Source: Thermothelomyces thermophilus ATCC 42464 (Eukaryota > Ascomycota > Sordariomycetes > Sordariales > Chaetomiaceae). From it: a stretch of DNA of 64,000 bases. Shown here piece after piece: positions 1 to 15,796 of this stretch (position 1 is its first letter; each line of letters begins with the position of its first letter). The notes under the pieces were generated by a model, which searched no databases, was not told the origin of the DNA, and saw only the letters and a list, made by a program, of their open reading frames with translations. The DNA lies in contig NC_016472.1 of the NCBI RefSeq assembly GCF_000226095.1, positions 5,146,001 through 5,210,000 of the forward strand, given 5' to 3'. Both the position numbers and the translations under genes were made by a program.

Positions 1-94
1 TGCCGCATCAAACAATGCCCATGAGCAGAACCGTGTCCCGTTTCGCCGAATCCATGATTGACTGAATGCAAGAACCACCCATATCCCAGAGCCC

Positions 95-959
<865 letters not shown>

Positions 960-1552
960 GGTTGCGGTTTTCGGTGATCACGGATTTCGCTGTTCGATAG
1001 TGCTGGTATCGAAGAGCGAAATTCTAGCTGTCGCGATGATGAGGTGGATTTGACTGCGGGCGGTTTCGCGGGCTGCGTGGATGGTTGGGTCGCTGCTGGC
1101 CTGGGGCTCCACTCACAAAAATTCGTAGGGTTCTGTGCCCTCTGGCACCCCGTCGTGCTGTGATTGGTGTGTAAGTAAACTAGTGGCTCTTCCCTCTTGG
1201 TCTGTGGCTTGGTTGTGGCCGATGATTAGATAAGGGTCTTGGCACCATGCCTGCCACGATCATAAGATATTAATTGCAATCGCTCGCTCATGCCTGGCAA
1301 CAATGAAACTCATTCTTCTTCAGTTCCTTCATTCATCTAACTCATACACTTCAGAAAGCTCATTTGCATATGTCACGTGGAATTGAGCGCAGTATGAAGT
1401 CGCACGAGAATATTTTCAATTTCCGGAGATCTCTTCATATCTAATTAAGCTGCTTCCTGTTCGAAGGCTACCTCTCTGTTGAGCCCGCCCCAATTCTTCT
1501 TGGACCTGGACCCGGGCGCGCCGTCTTACAGCCTTTTTCTTTCTCTCCTGAT
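960..1552. other. intergenic: RPS15 promoter and galactanase 3' flank
   Basis: No coding sequence seen. It should hold the RPS15 promoter (reading leftwards) and the 3' end of the GH53 transcript. A CACGTG E-box core lies at 1374-1379. Nothing else stands out. Confidence 0.5.
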
Positions 1553-4010
<2,458 letters not shown>

Positions 4011-5329
4011 TCAATCTGCCACTCTCCAGACAAGCTTCTCCCCGGACACGGCCTGATCTCGAAGCAAGTCGAGCGCTTTCTGTGCCCGCTCAAGCAACGT
4101 CTTCCCTTCTACCACCCTCTGTTTGTTAGGCTCAATCACGCCCTGTTCTAGTAGAGCCGGGACTATCTCTGGTTGGAGATGGTCCCTAAGAAACTCGTTC
4201 TGTGAGATCAAACGGTTAGTCAGCTGTCTGCAAGAGACGAAGAAAACAAGAGAAAAGGGAAGGAAGGAAGAAAGAATGAAAAAAAAAGAAAAAGAGGAGG
4301 AGGCCCCTTTTTTTTTTCCACTGAACATACCTTGTGGTAGAGGAAGGTCCTGACGCCCCGGAGCTCAACGCCGTCCTTCCATTCCCCGGGCAACGCTTTG
4401 TTCACGTCCATCTCCAGCTCCGCCGCCCGGTCCTTGCCGGCGTGCACGTTGATGACGGGCAGCATGACGGCCACCCTGGTTCCCTTCTCGGCGATCCTGG
4501 TCAGCGGCCGCAGGGAGCCCTCGCGAGAGCCGATGCAGTCGACGACGTACGGCAGCCGGGGCCTTCCCGGCCTGCTGCTGCTGCTCCTCCGCACGACCCT
4601 ATCAAGATACGCCGCCACCGCCCCGGCGGCGTCCCCCTCCCGGTAGTCGAAGCACGCCCTCGCCCCGAGCCCCCTGAGGGTCTCGTGGTGCTTGCCCGCC
4701 GCGACGGCCAGCACGTGTCGGTATCCCCAGTGCCGCAGGACCTGCAGGACGTACATGCCCACGCTGCTCGCGGCGCCCCACACGAGCACGACCTCCTCCT
4801 CCTTGTCGTCGTCGTCGGCGGCGGCGGCGGCGACTTCGGCCCCGGGGACGGGCCAGGGCAGCGGCAGCCCGAGGTCGGCCACGACCGTGTGCACGGCGGT
4901 GACCAGGTTGGCGGGGACGGCGACGGCGGCGTGCATGTCGACGCGGTCGGGCACGCGGCCGAGCTTCCAGGCGGGGACGGTGGCGTACTCCTGGAAGGCG
5001 GCCTCGCGGTCGCTGCCGTCCTGCACGAAGCCGAAGACGCGGTCGCCGACGCGCAGGCCGGTTGCGGTCCCGGGCCCGACGGCGACGACGGTGCCGCCCA
5101 CCGTGATGCCCAGGATGAAGGCCTTCCCGCCGTCCTCCGGGGGCACGCGCAGCCCTCCCGCGACGCGGTGCAGGTCCACCGGCGTGGAGGAGGTGTGGGT
5201 TACGCGGACGAGGACCTCGCCCGCGGAGGGCGGGATTGTTGGCACCGTGACCTGCTCGACGGGCTTCCCTAGAGCGGTGATGGCTATGGCGGCGTGGGTT
5301 GCGGGGACCGAGGGGGGGAGAGAGGCCAT
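4011..5329 (-). CDS. medium-chain (zinc-type alcohol dehydrogenase-like) NADPH reductase
   Basis: Medium-chain dehydrogenase/reductase family, closest in layout to fungal trans-enoyl reductase/quinone reductase-like proteins. Substrate unknown. Exons 5329-4331 and 4199-4011 give 395 residues; FLYHK|NEFLRDHL is joined through GTATGT and CTCACAG. Start chosen at MASLPPS (A at -3); nine extra residues from 5356 are possible. The N-terminal half is a GroES-like barrel (GEVLVRVTHTSSTPVDLHR, then VGDRVFGFV). The nucleotide-binding fold has VWGAASSVGMYVLQVLRHWG. An Ala/Asp/Glu-rich insert sits between the domains. No zinc-ligand Cys cluster was seen, so zinc-independent action is likely. No polyketide synthase is nearby, so a biosynthetic role is not supported here. 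Confidence 0.85.
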
Positions 5330-6623
5330 CTTGCTATTAGTTGATGAGCGACGCACGGGTGGTGATGTGATGGTGTGGTCCTTAATTAGCGTTGATTAAT
5401 TGGTGGTGCAAAGGATGTGTCCGGAACCGTTCCAGGAGACGCTCTCGTCGCGGACAAAGGTAAGCGGTTGCGACTGTGATGAGCGAGGGTGGTGTGAGGG
5501 CACTGATGATGCTGTTGCCCTTCCAACAATAATAGAATAAATATATGTCACGGTCTTGGGTCCGTAGGAAAGGTATTATCTGACAATGTTATCTTGTGCC
5601 CAAACAGATGTTGGCTAATTACCCGAGATATTCAAACTAATTATTCGGTGTTTGAAACTCTGGATGCTAGGGGCTGCTTAACTGTGAATGTAGGGCATAG
5701 GCATGTATGTATGTACAGTATATTCATATATATATAATCTTTACATATTCATGACCAGTTCGTTCGGTTTGGCCTATTAAAGGGACTCGGATCCCAGATT
5801 TGTCAGCTGCCCCTCTATTACTAAACCCGAGGAAGCTTCGTGATTGTCAGCGGTGGATGGTGGGAGTGGAAAGTGACAAACGCAAAAATTTGCGCTTTCG
5901 ATCACTGCGAAGCGTGGTTAACAAGCACTGGAAGGAGCAAGCGCACTCTAGCAATCGCTTTTGTTGGGCGCGGTTGCTCAGAGAGGCAAGGAGGGTGTCG
6001 AAGTGGCTCGAATTGACGACCCGAGTCCCTGTTTCCAGCGGACCCCAAAAATGGCCTTCGCTGCTGTGCTCCTGGTACGAAGCACATAGATCCAGCATTT
6101 TCCTGTTTTCTTTTCGGTTCTGTTTGTCTCGTGACGATATTAGTTACAGCTTGTGCAACACCGGCCGATTGCCTTTTCCGGAAATCTCATCAACCGTTGA
6201 AATCGTGCTTTGTCAGGAACCAACTTGGTATTTAAGTGGTAAGCTCAGAGGCGCCATAGTGTCTCGAAGGAGTTTGTTTTATTGGGTGCGGCCTAGGCTG
6301 CGGGGCTAGGCGGCCGCAGGGACCAGTGGGATGCTTGTTTTCGTTCCAGGCACTGCAGGCAATGCAGCCGGGCGAAGCACCTCTTGCGGCAATCCTTCAA
6401 TGTAACGCGCGCTCGCAATGTCCTGACTGACCACGACGTCGAATCCGAACGCGTGGCGATACAAACACTTTTGCCGTTAGAGACCACTAAACACTCAACG
6501 GGCGTGAATCCTAGTTACTCGCAATTGTTTACAACGCCGGTTCGGGCAAACACGAACGAACTTGCTTCGCCGTTCCGATTCAATTAGGCTCCTCACGGCC
6601 TTTCTACGCCAGCGCTGCCCACC
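5330..6623. other. intergenic, 1.3 kb, no gene supported
   Basis: Shared 5' region of the leftward reductase and rightward glutaredoxin. AT-rich near 5530-5770 with a TATATATATA run around 5730 and one GTATGTAC 8-mer at 5709-5716. A 169-codon open frame at 5800-6309 has no recognisable motif and is not called. Confidence 0.45.
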
Positions 6624-7489
6624 ATGGCGTCTCCGAGGCGTATCCGTGTGATTACCTATCTGGTCCTGGCCGCTATTGTCACGCTCCTCTTCCTCTCGCA
6701 ATCCCGCAGCGCCGACTCGCAGGCGCCGCAAGATTTCTACGCCAAAACCGTCAACGCCATGGACAGACACCACGCGGCTGCTGGCCAGGCTGGCCAGAAA
6801 CCTCTCGCCGATCATGGTGTGGGTGCGGATGGAGATATCGATGAGGACGACAGCGTCCTGTCCAGGCAGTTGGCCGACCGGCTGCGGCAGGCCGAGCAAG
6901 AAGCGAAGGAGAATGCACAAGCCAAGGGACCCAACAAGCCCGAGACGCCCGAAGAAGTCGTTGGCGTAGGAAGTTCCGCCCGGGGTCAGGAAAGGCCTGC
7001 GCCGGTCGAGAAAGCCCGAGAAGAGCCCGAGAAGACCGAGAAGGACCACGAGGTGGAGGCGGAGCTGAACTCCATCCTGAAGAGATCCCCAGGTGAGTGT
7101 GTTCCTTCACGCTCCGCGGTCGATCTGCTGGAAACTGGTGCGATTGCTGACATGGCCCGGTATCAGTCATCATCTTCTCCAAGTCTTACTGCCCGTTCTC
7201 CAAGATGGCGAAAGGTATCCTCCTTGACAAGTACATCATCGAACCCACCCCTTTCGTCGTCGAACTGGACCAGCATCCCCTGGGGGCCAGGATTCAGGCG
7301 ACACTGGGCGAGATGACGGGCAGGCGAACGGTCCCCAATGTCATGATATACGGGCAGAGCATCGGCGGCGGCGACGACATCTCCGCCCTGGACAAGGAAA
7401 AAACCCTGGCCGACAAGATCGCCTCGCTCGGGCAGGGTCGAATCAGCGTCTCCCTGCGGTTCGCCCAGAGCGCGCAAAAAGCTGGCTAG
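6624..7489 (+). CDS. membrane-anchored monothiol glutaredoxin (Grx6/Grx7-like)
   Basis: Secretory-pathway glutaredoxin of the yeast Grx6/Grx7 type, expected in ER/Golgi with the catalytic domain in the lumen. Exons 6624-7092 and 7167-7489 give 263 residues; G|TC restores Val at KRSPVIIFSKSYCPFS. Residues about 9-26 (VITYLVLAAIVTLLFLSQ) form a single uncleaved signal anchor. A charged, low-complexity stem (about 30-150) follows. The thioredoxin fold has the active site CPFS (Cys about 165; second position Ser, hence monothiol), then the TVPNVMIYG cis-Pro segment and GGGDD of the glutathione site. The donor GTGAGT and acceptor TATCAG are canonical. A role in luminal redox or iron-sulfur handling is family knowledge only. 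Confidence 0.92.
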
Positions 7490-8702
7490 ATTAGACCCCG
7501 CCGGCTGGGTCTTCCCGAGCCCCGTGTAGACGCAGCTGTCGATCAGTCAACGGATGCTTCGCCACATCAAGTGAGGACAGGGTCCCACCGGACATGTCCC
7601 TACATGCAGCCACTCTTCGAACACATGTTGAGGCTTGTGTCCCTCTCGCTGAGCCTGGTGTGCAGGGAGGCTACCTCGGTTTATAGGCTCAAGAGCCCGG
7701 TTGTTTCTCGATTGGCCTGGTGCCTGCAAGAGCGAGAACTCGCCGTCGAGAGTCAGAGAAAGGCTGCCGGCTGGTCTAGGCCAGGGGTGAGCGGTTCTTC
7801 AAGGCCCCTGTAGGCCGTCATTTCTCCAAGCTTCGTCGGCCAGGCATAGGGCCGGTCTTTACAACTGTTACTGGAATGGCGTTACAATCCAGGACGCCAA
7901 AGTTGCTTGGCCAGCGTTGGCGCATCGACCCGCCGTCCCATTCCACGTAACCGGTTACCGACCACCGACTTCCGGCGCAAGCAGCACGTCGTTTAGCTCA
8001 CGCAGTATATGTGACCGATGGGTCGTGTCAACCATATTTCGCTCTCGACGGCTTTTAAATCGGCGCCAAATGCCCTTTCTTATTGGCGTAATGCTTTGTT
8101 AACCCAGTGTTGGAGGATCGGCAGGTCTGAATATGAACGGAAGATTTGGAAAGGATATTCATTGTGGCGCAGCAATAGCAGTGAATGATGGGTACAAGTG
8201 ATGACTCCTTTGACACATTGGACGCGTTCTCAATGAAGCTTATCTGGTTTCAAAACGCAGGTGACCTTGGACTCGGATAGCTGAGTGCTCGTCCCTTATC
8301 TCGGTCTGTTTTTAGGTCAGGCAAGGTCCTGCGGAGAACACCATTGGCAATGAGGTGTTCTCACAGAAGGCTTTACCTGTGAAAGGTTCTGGCAGACTCG
8401 GGATGTACCTGTCAGTTGTGGTTTAACAAGGAACTAGATGGACTCACATCTGTGCTGAACAACAAAGGGGACTGGGATCAACCGCAACGTCTATCAACGA
8501 TGGCATTGTCTGCGACTTTAAGAGAACAAACTTGGACGAACAAAGGAGACACAATGAGTATATATAATAAACCCGGGCACCTTTTGTCGCTCCTATCGGT
8601 CAGATGTGTCCATGGCCTACCGGTTTTATCTCCTTATTACTGCGACCGAGGCAACTACTATACCACCATTTCGCATGCAATACCGGCAGCACAAGGCACA
8701 AG
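7490..8702. other. intergenic, 1.2 kb, no gene supported
   Basis: 3' flank of the glutaredoxin and promoter of the next gene. Several short frames show no motifs. A TATATAATAAA stretch at about 8558-8571 lies some 140 bp before the chosen start of the next gene and could be its TATA region. Confidence 0.4.
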
Positions 8703-10175
8703 ATGTGTTTCGTCGAGCAAATGCATTACAAGTGCGGTCACAAGAATCAGGGTAAGGTGAGTAAGTGCCGGAAGTTTCTGGCTGCCAATGTCGGCCATCT
8801 CTTCCTCCGGAAACCGGTGGATTGCGGCAACGCCGTATTGATCCACCATGACCTCCCCGGCATCTGCCTCACCTGCACCGTAAGCCAAGCCAAGAAACTG
8901 ATGGAAAAGAAGAAGAGACGAGAGATGGAGCTGCGGAAACAGGAGCAGCGGCGACGAGAGCGGGCGCAATTCACCGCCCAAGCGGCCGCGGAGAAGAAGA
9001 AAAAGGAGGAAGAATTGATGCGGCGGCAGAGAATGGAGCGGGAGCGGCAGCGGAAACGGAAAGAGAGAGGTCATGCCATGTCGAGAGAGGAGATGGAGGC
9101 TCTGCGGCGAGAAAGGGTTGAGAGAGCGAGGAGGGAGAGAAGTAAGTCAAAGGAGGCTCACTCCGACAAAAACATGCCGTCGAAAACAAGGACGGCTTAC
9201 AGCAATATGGGAAAGGCTTCCACGAGGCCGCCTGACTTACCGGTGGGCCGGCAGCCGTCGTCGACGTGGTCAGAGACGTCACGCGAACCGGCCCAGGCTG
9301 TCGGTCGGGAGCCAGACCCGGTAAGCCGTCCTCCAACGAAAACGACCAGCCGGCATGCGCCTCCTGAGACAGAAGCTAACCCTCCAACTCCAGACCGTCG
9401 ACCACAGGAAACGCGAGACCTACCTGCAGTGTCATCCACCACACCGAGCATGAGTCGGCCCGGCAATCCGATTTCGCGCAGCAACGAGCACCACTTCCGA
9501 CAGGACGGTACAGCAACTCTAAAGGACCCTCGGGGGCGGACACGGAATGCCGAGACAAAACCTCAGGTAAGACCTCAGGTCGACACCCTTCCCGTTCAAA
9601 CTGTGGCTGCCAGGAAGCCAGTCGTGGTGAATCCTCCCGTCAGCGGAATACCGCAACCGTCCCGTGCGAGGCTGGTCGCGGCTCCGTCGACCGGAGAGCA
9701 GCGACGATCGGGGGTCGAACAGGGACCGCCGGTCCCACCAAAGGACCCCTGGCGCCCACACCATCCGAGCCTGGCCCCGGCCCCCCTCAGCGTACCGCGA
9801 TCCCGACCGGACGGCTCCGCCGGCGCATCCGCGGGTCAACCGAGCCGGAAGCCGGTCGGCCACATTCGTGAAGGACCCAACACGCCACCGGCACCATCCC
9901 AAAAGACGCAAGTCCCCCAGAGATCGGTGACAGTTCCTGGCGGCGTGAGCAGCAGTAGTGGCGGCAGCAGCAGCCGAAGACTCCCCAGCACAGCAGCGCC
10001 CGCGCAGAAGAGCAGCCTGCCGGTCCCGGCGGGCTACAAGCCCAGCGCCGTGTTTGCTAACCGCCAGGGAAATAATAAGTCGGCAACGGCAACGGCAAGG
10101 ACGCCGGCAGAGGCGGCAGCAGGGGCGGCGGCATCGGTGGTGGCGAAGGTGAGGGCGAGGGCAAAAGAGGCCGCT

Positions 10176-10218
<43 letters not shown>

Positions 10219-10394
10219 TGGTGCGCGGGAAGCAGCAGGCATTACCATCGGCCAACAATACTGCGGCGGCGCCGCCAAAAGAGGAGAAGAAGAGCCGCAA
10301 GAGCTTGCTCAAGAAGATGATGATTGGGTTGGGCAGCGATGAGTCCTTCGAGTGGGTGTCCAAGGACGCTGCGCGGATTGAAAGGGGCGAGTGA
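8703..10394 (+). CDS. uncharacterised Cys-rich, coiled-coil, low-complexity protein
   Basis: Not recognised as a named family. Start chosen at MCFVEQMHYKCGHK, because the 33 extra codons back to 8604 read like leader sequence; 563 residues, one exon. Residues 1-70 have paired Cys/His (HYKCGHKNQGKVSKC, then DCGNAVLIHHDLPGICLTC) that could bind zinc. Residues about 75-160 are a long charged K/E/R helix predicted to coil. The middle is Pro/Ser/Arg-rich and disordered with PVPPKDP-type motifs. A serine run encoded by TCG repeats lies at 10177-10212. The C-terminus KMMIGLGSDESFEWVSKDAA is compact and looks conserved rather than random. GTAAG/GTGAG at about 8754-8763 could be donors but the frame stays open. 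Function unknown. Confidence 0.8.
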
Positions 10395-11191
10395 GTGAGT
10401 CCGAGTGAACCTAATTATAATTACAACATGTAAGTTGGCGGAGGAAGGTGGGGGAAGGTTCACTTTGTTTGGTTGATTGATCGATATCAATCGATAGATC
10501 GATACCGGAAAGAACGTGAAATCCTCGGATTATGCGCGGTAGGTAATTAGTTAGTTGATCACTAGCCGCAAGTAACCCAGGAGAGGCGAGAGAAAGAACA
10601 GACGGAAAAAAAGATCAATCAGGAGCGCTATTTTGGCTTTGATATTTTTTTTTCAAATCTCACTGCATTGTGATGTAAACAAAGGATTAAATTTGATGAA
10701 GAACTGAAGTCAATTGATAGATGTGTGATGAGCTTGACAGTAACAATCCCTAACAGGAAGGATATGGTGAATGTAATATACTTTGTATGGTATAATTACT
10801 ACGAGTGTTGCTGGATAGCGGTGCTCCCGAGAAAGTGGCGGAAAGAGCAGCTGAAGACAAGGGCTAGTTCTAAAAAACCAAATATGCGTCCCCAAGACGC
10901 CACTCAACGTTGCTGCTCCTTCCGTCCCGGAATGTTTGGAACAAAGGGAGGTTGTTGAACTGAAAGAAGGCCCTTGTTCGCCGAGGCAGAGCCGAACCCC
11001 TGCACAAGGGGGACCCACCAAAATCTGCCGGCCCGGCGACCGACCTTCAGGTCCAATCCACCGAATTTTCCAACGCCAGCTACCGACGGCCAGCCCATCG
11101 CGGAGCCGACACCGCACCGTGACGGCTCAAGACTCGCTCAACACCGATCCAATTAATTGGACGCGCCGGAGACCCAGTCAATCAGTCAGCC
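10395..11191. other. intergenic, 0.8 kb
   Basis: No gene seen. GATCGAT-type repeats with an imperfect inverted repeat lie at about 10477-10505. The 10600-10800 part is AT-rich. The right end is the promoter and leader of the bL21m gene. Confidence 0.4.
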
Positions 11192-11413
11192 ATGAGCAGG
11201 GCGTTGCTGCGCTCCGTGCTGGAGTTGCGCGCTCCCGTCGTGCGCCTCGTCCCGTCCATTCGCCCGACGACGATAGCGACGCCAACTACCACGACGACCA
11301 AGACGGTGACAGCGGTAGCACCGACAGTGCGCTTCTTCAACCAGACCGCTCAGCACATCGAGTCCTCCCACCCCGACCCGACCATCGTCGCCAACGCCGC
11401 ATCATCACAGCAG

Positions 11414-11445
<32 letters not shown>

Positions 11446-11905
11446 ACCACAGTTCCCCTCCAAGCGGGAACCGCCCCGACAGCCTCCCCCCGTGACGGCC
11501 AAGCCGATCAGCGACTCGGTGCGCACGCTCCTCCCGGTCCTGGCCGCGCAGCCGGGGCACTACATCACCATCCACATCCACGGGCGCCCGTACCTGGTGA
11601 CGGAGGGCGACAGCGTGCGGCTGCCGTTCCGGATGCCCGGGGTCGAGCCGGGCAACGTGCTGCGCCTGAACCGGGCCTCGATCCTGGGCAGCCGCGACTT
11701 CACCCTGCGCGGCGCCCCCTACATCGACGAGCGCCTGTTCGAGTGCCGCGCCGTCGTCACGGGCACCGAGGCCGAGCCGATGCGCACCATGATCAAGAAG
11801 AAGCGCCGCTGCCGCCGCGCCAAGCGCGTCACCAGCAAGCACCGCTACACCGTCCTGAGGATCAGCGAGCTCAAGATCCGTACAGACGTGCTCGACGAGG
11901 CCTGA
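11192..11905 (+). CDS. mitochondrial large-subunit ribosomal protein bL21m
   Basis: Mitoribosomal 54S protein of the bacterial L21 family (MRPL49 in yeast nomenclature). Single exon, 237 residues. The N-terminus MSRALLRSVLELRAPVVRLV is Arg-rich without acids, a typical matrix presequence. A Thr-rich stretch and a polyglutamine run (CAG/CAA, about 11407-11450) form a disordered linker. The L21 domain begins around residue 105: HYITIHIHGRPYLVTEGDSV, FRMPGVEPGNVLRLNRASIL, then the basic IKKKRRCRRAKRVTSKHRYT and VLRISELKI. It is longer than bacterial L21 because of the linker. Long frames overlapping it on both strands are GC shadows. Confidence 0.93.
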
Positions 11906-12979
11906 GCTGGGAAAAAGGAGAAATTGCCAGGAAGGGGAGGAGAGAAGGGGGGGAGGGTTGATCTCCTTGAGACAACTAACTGGGCTTGGTCCTCTTGGAT
12001 TTTTCAAGTGCTTCGCTCGGGGAGTGGTGAATGCATCCATCCGTGAGGAGAGAGGGTTGGAGATAGCAGCAGTGACCAACGGCGGTAACAGACACAAGAG
12101 CATGGCTGCTGGTCTCTACCGCCTCGTTTGGGGGGGAATGGCGTTGCTACGCAGCCGTACCCGTCCATCGAGAGAGGTCGTTTGTGGACTTGAGCCGTGG
12201 GGCGGGGCATGAAGGAGTAGGGTCCGGTGTGGTCATGTCACGCAAGCTTGTAAGATGGTAAAGGAGGGCGCGTGGGCGTGATAGACATATGTATGTATCA
12301 TACACACAAAATGCTATTGTACAGATATTCCCAGTCTCTGTCTCTCGTACCCTGAATGTTCGTCAGGGGGCCGCTGTTTTCTCGAGCAGTCTTGCTTCGC
12401 CTTTCCTACTCTCTCATTTCGAGATATGCTATGGATGCATTCAGCGGCCTGGAAGAGGCGATGCAAATCATCACCGACACAGAACACACCCGAAAAAAAA
12501 GGAATAAAAAAGAGATAAACGTGTATCCCAAGCAGGTCCTTCCTGCTTATGGTTCGCAGGATGTGTATCTCAGGGCTGCGAAATCTATCAAGATCAACAA
12601 CGGAGGCATTGAAACTTAGCTACCTCTGCAGTGGAGAAGGCCACAAGTTCTTTATTAGAGCGCATAGCCAAACCCAAATTATTAAAGTGAATACATATCT
12701 GCTAAACGCCTCGCAGCAGTTGCTTTGCTTCATCGTGCGGAGGCCTCAGTGTCCAAAAAGCTCTAAGCTCGTCAACCCCGAAACTCCTAGCTTGCAAGCC
12801 ACCCAAAATCTTCAAACAACAAAAGAGAACAAAGTTCCTTTCCAGCCAGCCCCGGGTATATAAGAATGCGAACAGTGTGGGGTCTTGAACATCAAAACAG
12901 TTCTCGTCATCATCCGAAGAAAATCGTACAATCAGCGTCGCTTTTCCTTTCCCAATCCAATCCAATCCAATCCCTGTAG
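11906..12979. other. intergenic, 1.1 kb, converging 3' ends
   Basis: 3' flanks of bL21m (rightward) and the kinase (leftward). TCCAA tandem units lie at about 12954-12975. No gene is supported. Confidence 0.45.
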
Positions 12980-15796
12980 TTAATGCTGTTTCTCAGCACC
13001 TGCACCATTGCCACTGGCAGCAGCTCCACCTGGTCCGGCCCCGCTCCGCATGGCCAGCGATTTCTTGCAACTAGCCCAATACGCTGCCGGCCACAGCTTC
13101 AACACCTCGGCATCCGCGGCGTCTCCGCGCCGAACACGCTGCGCCACGTCCCAGACCACGTCGCGCAACAGTTCCTGGGTGATCGGGATCACCTTGCCGT
13201 GGTCGGCAGCGGTAAAGACATCGCTCGACAGTTCCATCGGATAGAGGAAAGGATCGGTTGGGCAGAGCAGCTCCTCGCATGTCGGCCGCTGCGTCTGATC
13301 GCGGTTGAGGCAGCGCTTCATGGTGCGGAGGAGGCTCGGCGGCACCCGGACGCCGTGCTCCGTGTGCTCGGGGAACTCGATTGTGTGTGACCAGTCTTTG
13401 ATCGCGTTCACGCGGGCCATCATGTTGGTGATCTTTGCGAAGGGGCATTGCCCGTACACCATCTGGTACAGGATGCAGCCGAGACTCCATATGTCGCTGG
13501 CCTTGCCGAGTTTGAAGTGTTTGGGCCGCTGCAACGGTGGCGCGTTGACCTGCCCATTGTAGGCCGAGGTGAGAGCGTACTCTTTGAAATCCATCAACGA
13601 CTCCGGAGACATGTAGTTCGGGGTGCCGATCTGGGCGTCGCGGTGAACATTAACCGTCATATCGGTTTGGATGGCGTTAGCGATGCCAAAGTCAATGACC
13701 TTGAGTCGGCCTTGGGCAAGCACGAAGTTGGCCGGTTTCAGGTCTGTGTGGATGATATCCTTCTCATGCACTGCCTGCACACACTCGACCATTTCCTTCC
13801 ACCAGTACCGGACAAAAACCGGGTCGAACCGGCAATCCTCCGATAGGCGGCTGCGGAGGAAAGTGTTAAAATCAAGCTCGCCAGCTTCCAGCACCTGAGA
13901 CAAGGTTAGTAGAGGGCCGTCTACCTAGAGGAACTTCCGAGTCCGACTCACAAGGCTCAGGGTTTGCTTCTCGGCGTTGAATTCATGGTCGATTAGTTGG
14001 ATGACTCGGTTGACTCCCGCCAACCGCTGCAACAAGTCGATTTCGCCGTGGTAGCCCTTGATGGTCCTCTCGTCCAGGTTCTCGAGAGACACTCGCTTCA
14101 GGGCCAGCAGCTTTCCGTTTTCGGCCGAGACGCGGTAGACCTTACCGGACCCGCCGCGACCAAGGGAGTCGATCCTCGTGTACGTCTTGCCGTTGACACG
14201 AAGCAAGAACTGCCTCTTCTTGCTGGCTTGCGCGGCGGTGGAAGCGCCCGCAGCAGCAGTGGCCGTTTCGACAACCGACATCTTTGGTGGAGGTGGCGGG
14301 GCGGGTCTCTGGGGAATGTTGTGAGACCTCGCAGTCAGAACATGGTTATTTGGAGCGCCATGAGCTTGGCCGTGAGGCTCGACGGCCTCCGGGTTGCTAG
14401 GCGCGACGGACTGCGACGGTGCTCGCTGATTTATCGCCGAGGGCGGAGGATTAGCCGCCCGCATAGAGGCAGGAATCACGGGCGCGATCTCGGAGGGGCC
14501 CTCGTTTTCCTTGTCCTGTTCGGCAGAATCGGGCGCGGGAGGGGACGGGTCTTGGAAGGCCAACGGCAGATGATGGTGTTCCGGTTTCCTCTGGCTCACG
14601 GGCGTGATAAAGGTCGACCTGTGCCTACGAAGGGCGGCTCTGGCCGAGTCTTTTGCGCTAACAGGACTGCCAGAAGCGGCGAAATCGGGATATTCAGAAG
14701 CGGCTGATGGCGCGACCTCCTCCTCCTGCTGCTGCTCCTCCCGAGCTTGCTGGCTACCTGGTTCGTTGCCCGAGCCAGGTGCATCGGCCTCAAACGGGCC
14801 ATCAGCGTCATCCTCGCTCTGCCTCCGGCGCCCGCGGCGAGCAGGTCCCGACAAAAAGCTTCCTGGAGTCCTCCCGACTCGCTTGACTCGCAAGGAGGCC
14901 TGGGGAGCCACAATAGGTGGCGCAATGGCCGCTGCGGAGGCATTCCGGCCCTCGACTTCCGAGGACCGTGTGGTGTACTTGGGACGTGCATCAGACGAGG
15001 CACCTGACGGCGGTTTCTGCCCCGACGACCCGACGGCTATCCTGACTGTCCTCACTGGAAGAACCGGAGTCTTGGCTGGTCGATCTTGCTGCGCCGCCGG
15101 GGACGAAGCCGTTTTGGCCCTCGACCCGTCTGCGCTCTCTGGTTGCTTCCCCCGGCTGGACGACGAAAAAGAATTTCGAAGACTATTCCGGCGGCTCCCG
15201 CTTGCGCCATTGGCCGAACTCGGCGCGTTGAGGCGGACAACACGTTTCCTTGGGGCGGGACTGTTGTCTCTGCTGCCGACCGGCGACGGGTTTCTGGAAG
15301 AGTGGGTGCTGCCCCTTCGAGAATGGCGAGTCACGCGCGCCGCTTGCACGGGAGACTCCTGGTCCCTGGATGCAGGCTGAACAGGGGCGGGGATCGAGCC
15401 TCTTCTCGAACCAATGCGTGAGTGTGACCCACTGGGTGGTGTCGGGGGCTGAGAGGCAGGCGCGTTGTTGGAATCGCGGGTCCGCTTCCACGAGGACTCC
15501 TGGTCCCCCCCCGTGGTTGCCCGGACTGGTGCAGGAATCGAGCTCCCCAGTGATTCGGGCGAATGGCGAGCACCAGTGGCCGGAACGTTGGTGGAAGACG
15601 ACGCATCTGAGACGTGACCAGCACCAAGCAATGCCTTGGTGATGGCGCTCAGCTTCATAGGACTGAGTACTTCATCGTCGGAGCTGTCGTCAAGGTTGCG
15701 GTATTGCGCTGACTGGCTACGGAGAACCAATCTTGTCGATGTCCTCCTCCCCACCGCAGCCTGGCGGCCGTCCCTCTCTGCTGGCGTTGGCGACAT
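12980..15796 (-). CDS. MPS1: Mps1/TTK-type spindle-checkpoint protein kinase
   Basis: Dual-specificity kinase of the spindle assembly checkpoint, acting at kinetochores and spindle poles. Exons 15796-13952 and 13894-12980 give 919 residues; CTT|GTGAGT to CTCAG joins TLSL to VLEAGELDF. Start placed at MSPTPAERD; an upstream in-frame Met at 15850 adds 18 residues. Residues 1-525 are Ser/Pro/Arg-rich and disordered. The kinase domain spans about 537-830: glycine loop GRGGSGKVYRV, Lys in LLALKRVSL, catalytic loop IIHTDLKPANF (the HxDLKPANF form is diagnostic for Mps1), DFG in VIDFGIAN, activation segment IGTPNYMSPES, then DIWSLGCILYQMVYG. A C-terminal tail of about 90 residues follows. Not to be confused with the fungal MAP kinase also called Mps1. 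Confidence 0.93.

Noticed and set aside
4334-5272. 312-codon plus-strand frame opposite the reductase
   Set aside because: Shadow frame of a GC-rich gene; the minus strand has clear family motifs and splice sites.
5800-6309. 169-codon plus-strand frame
   Set aside because: No motifs, poor codon pattern, and no splice or start context supporting a gene.
10936-11961. 341-codon frame overlapping bL21m
   Set aside because: Out-of-frame overlap with the recognised L21 domain; Arg/Pro/His-rich composition typical of GC shadow frames.
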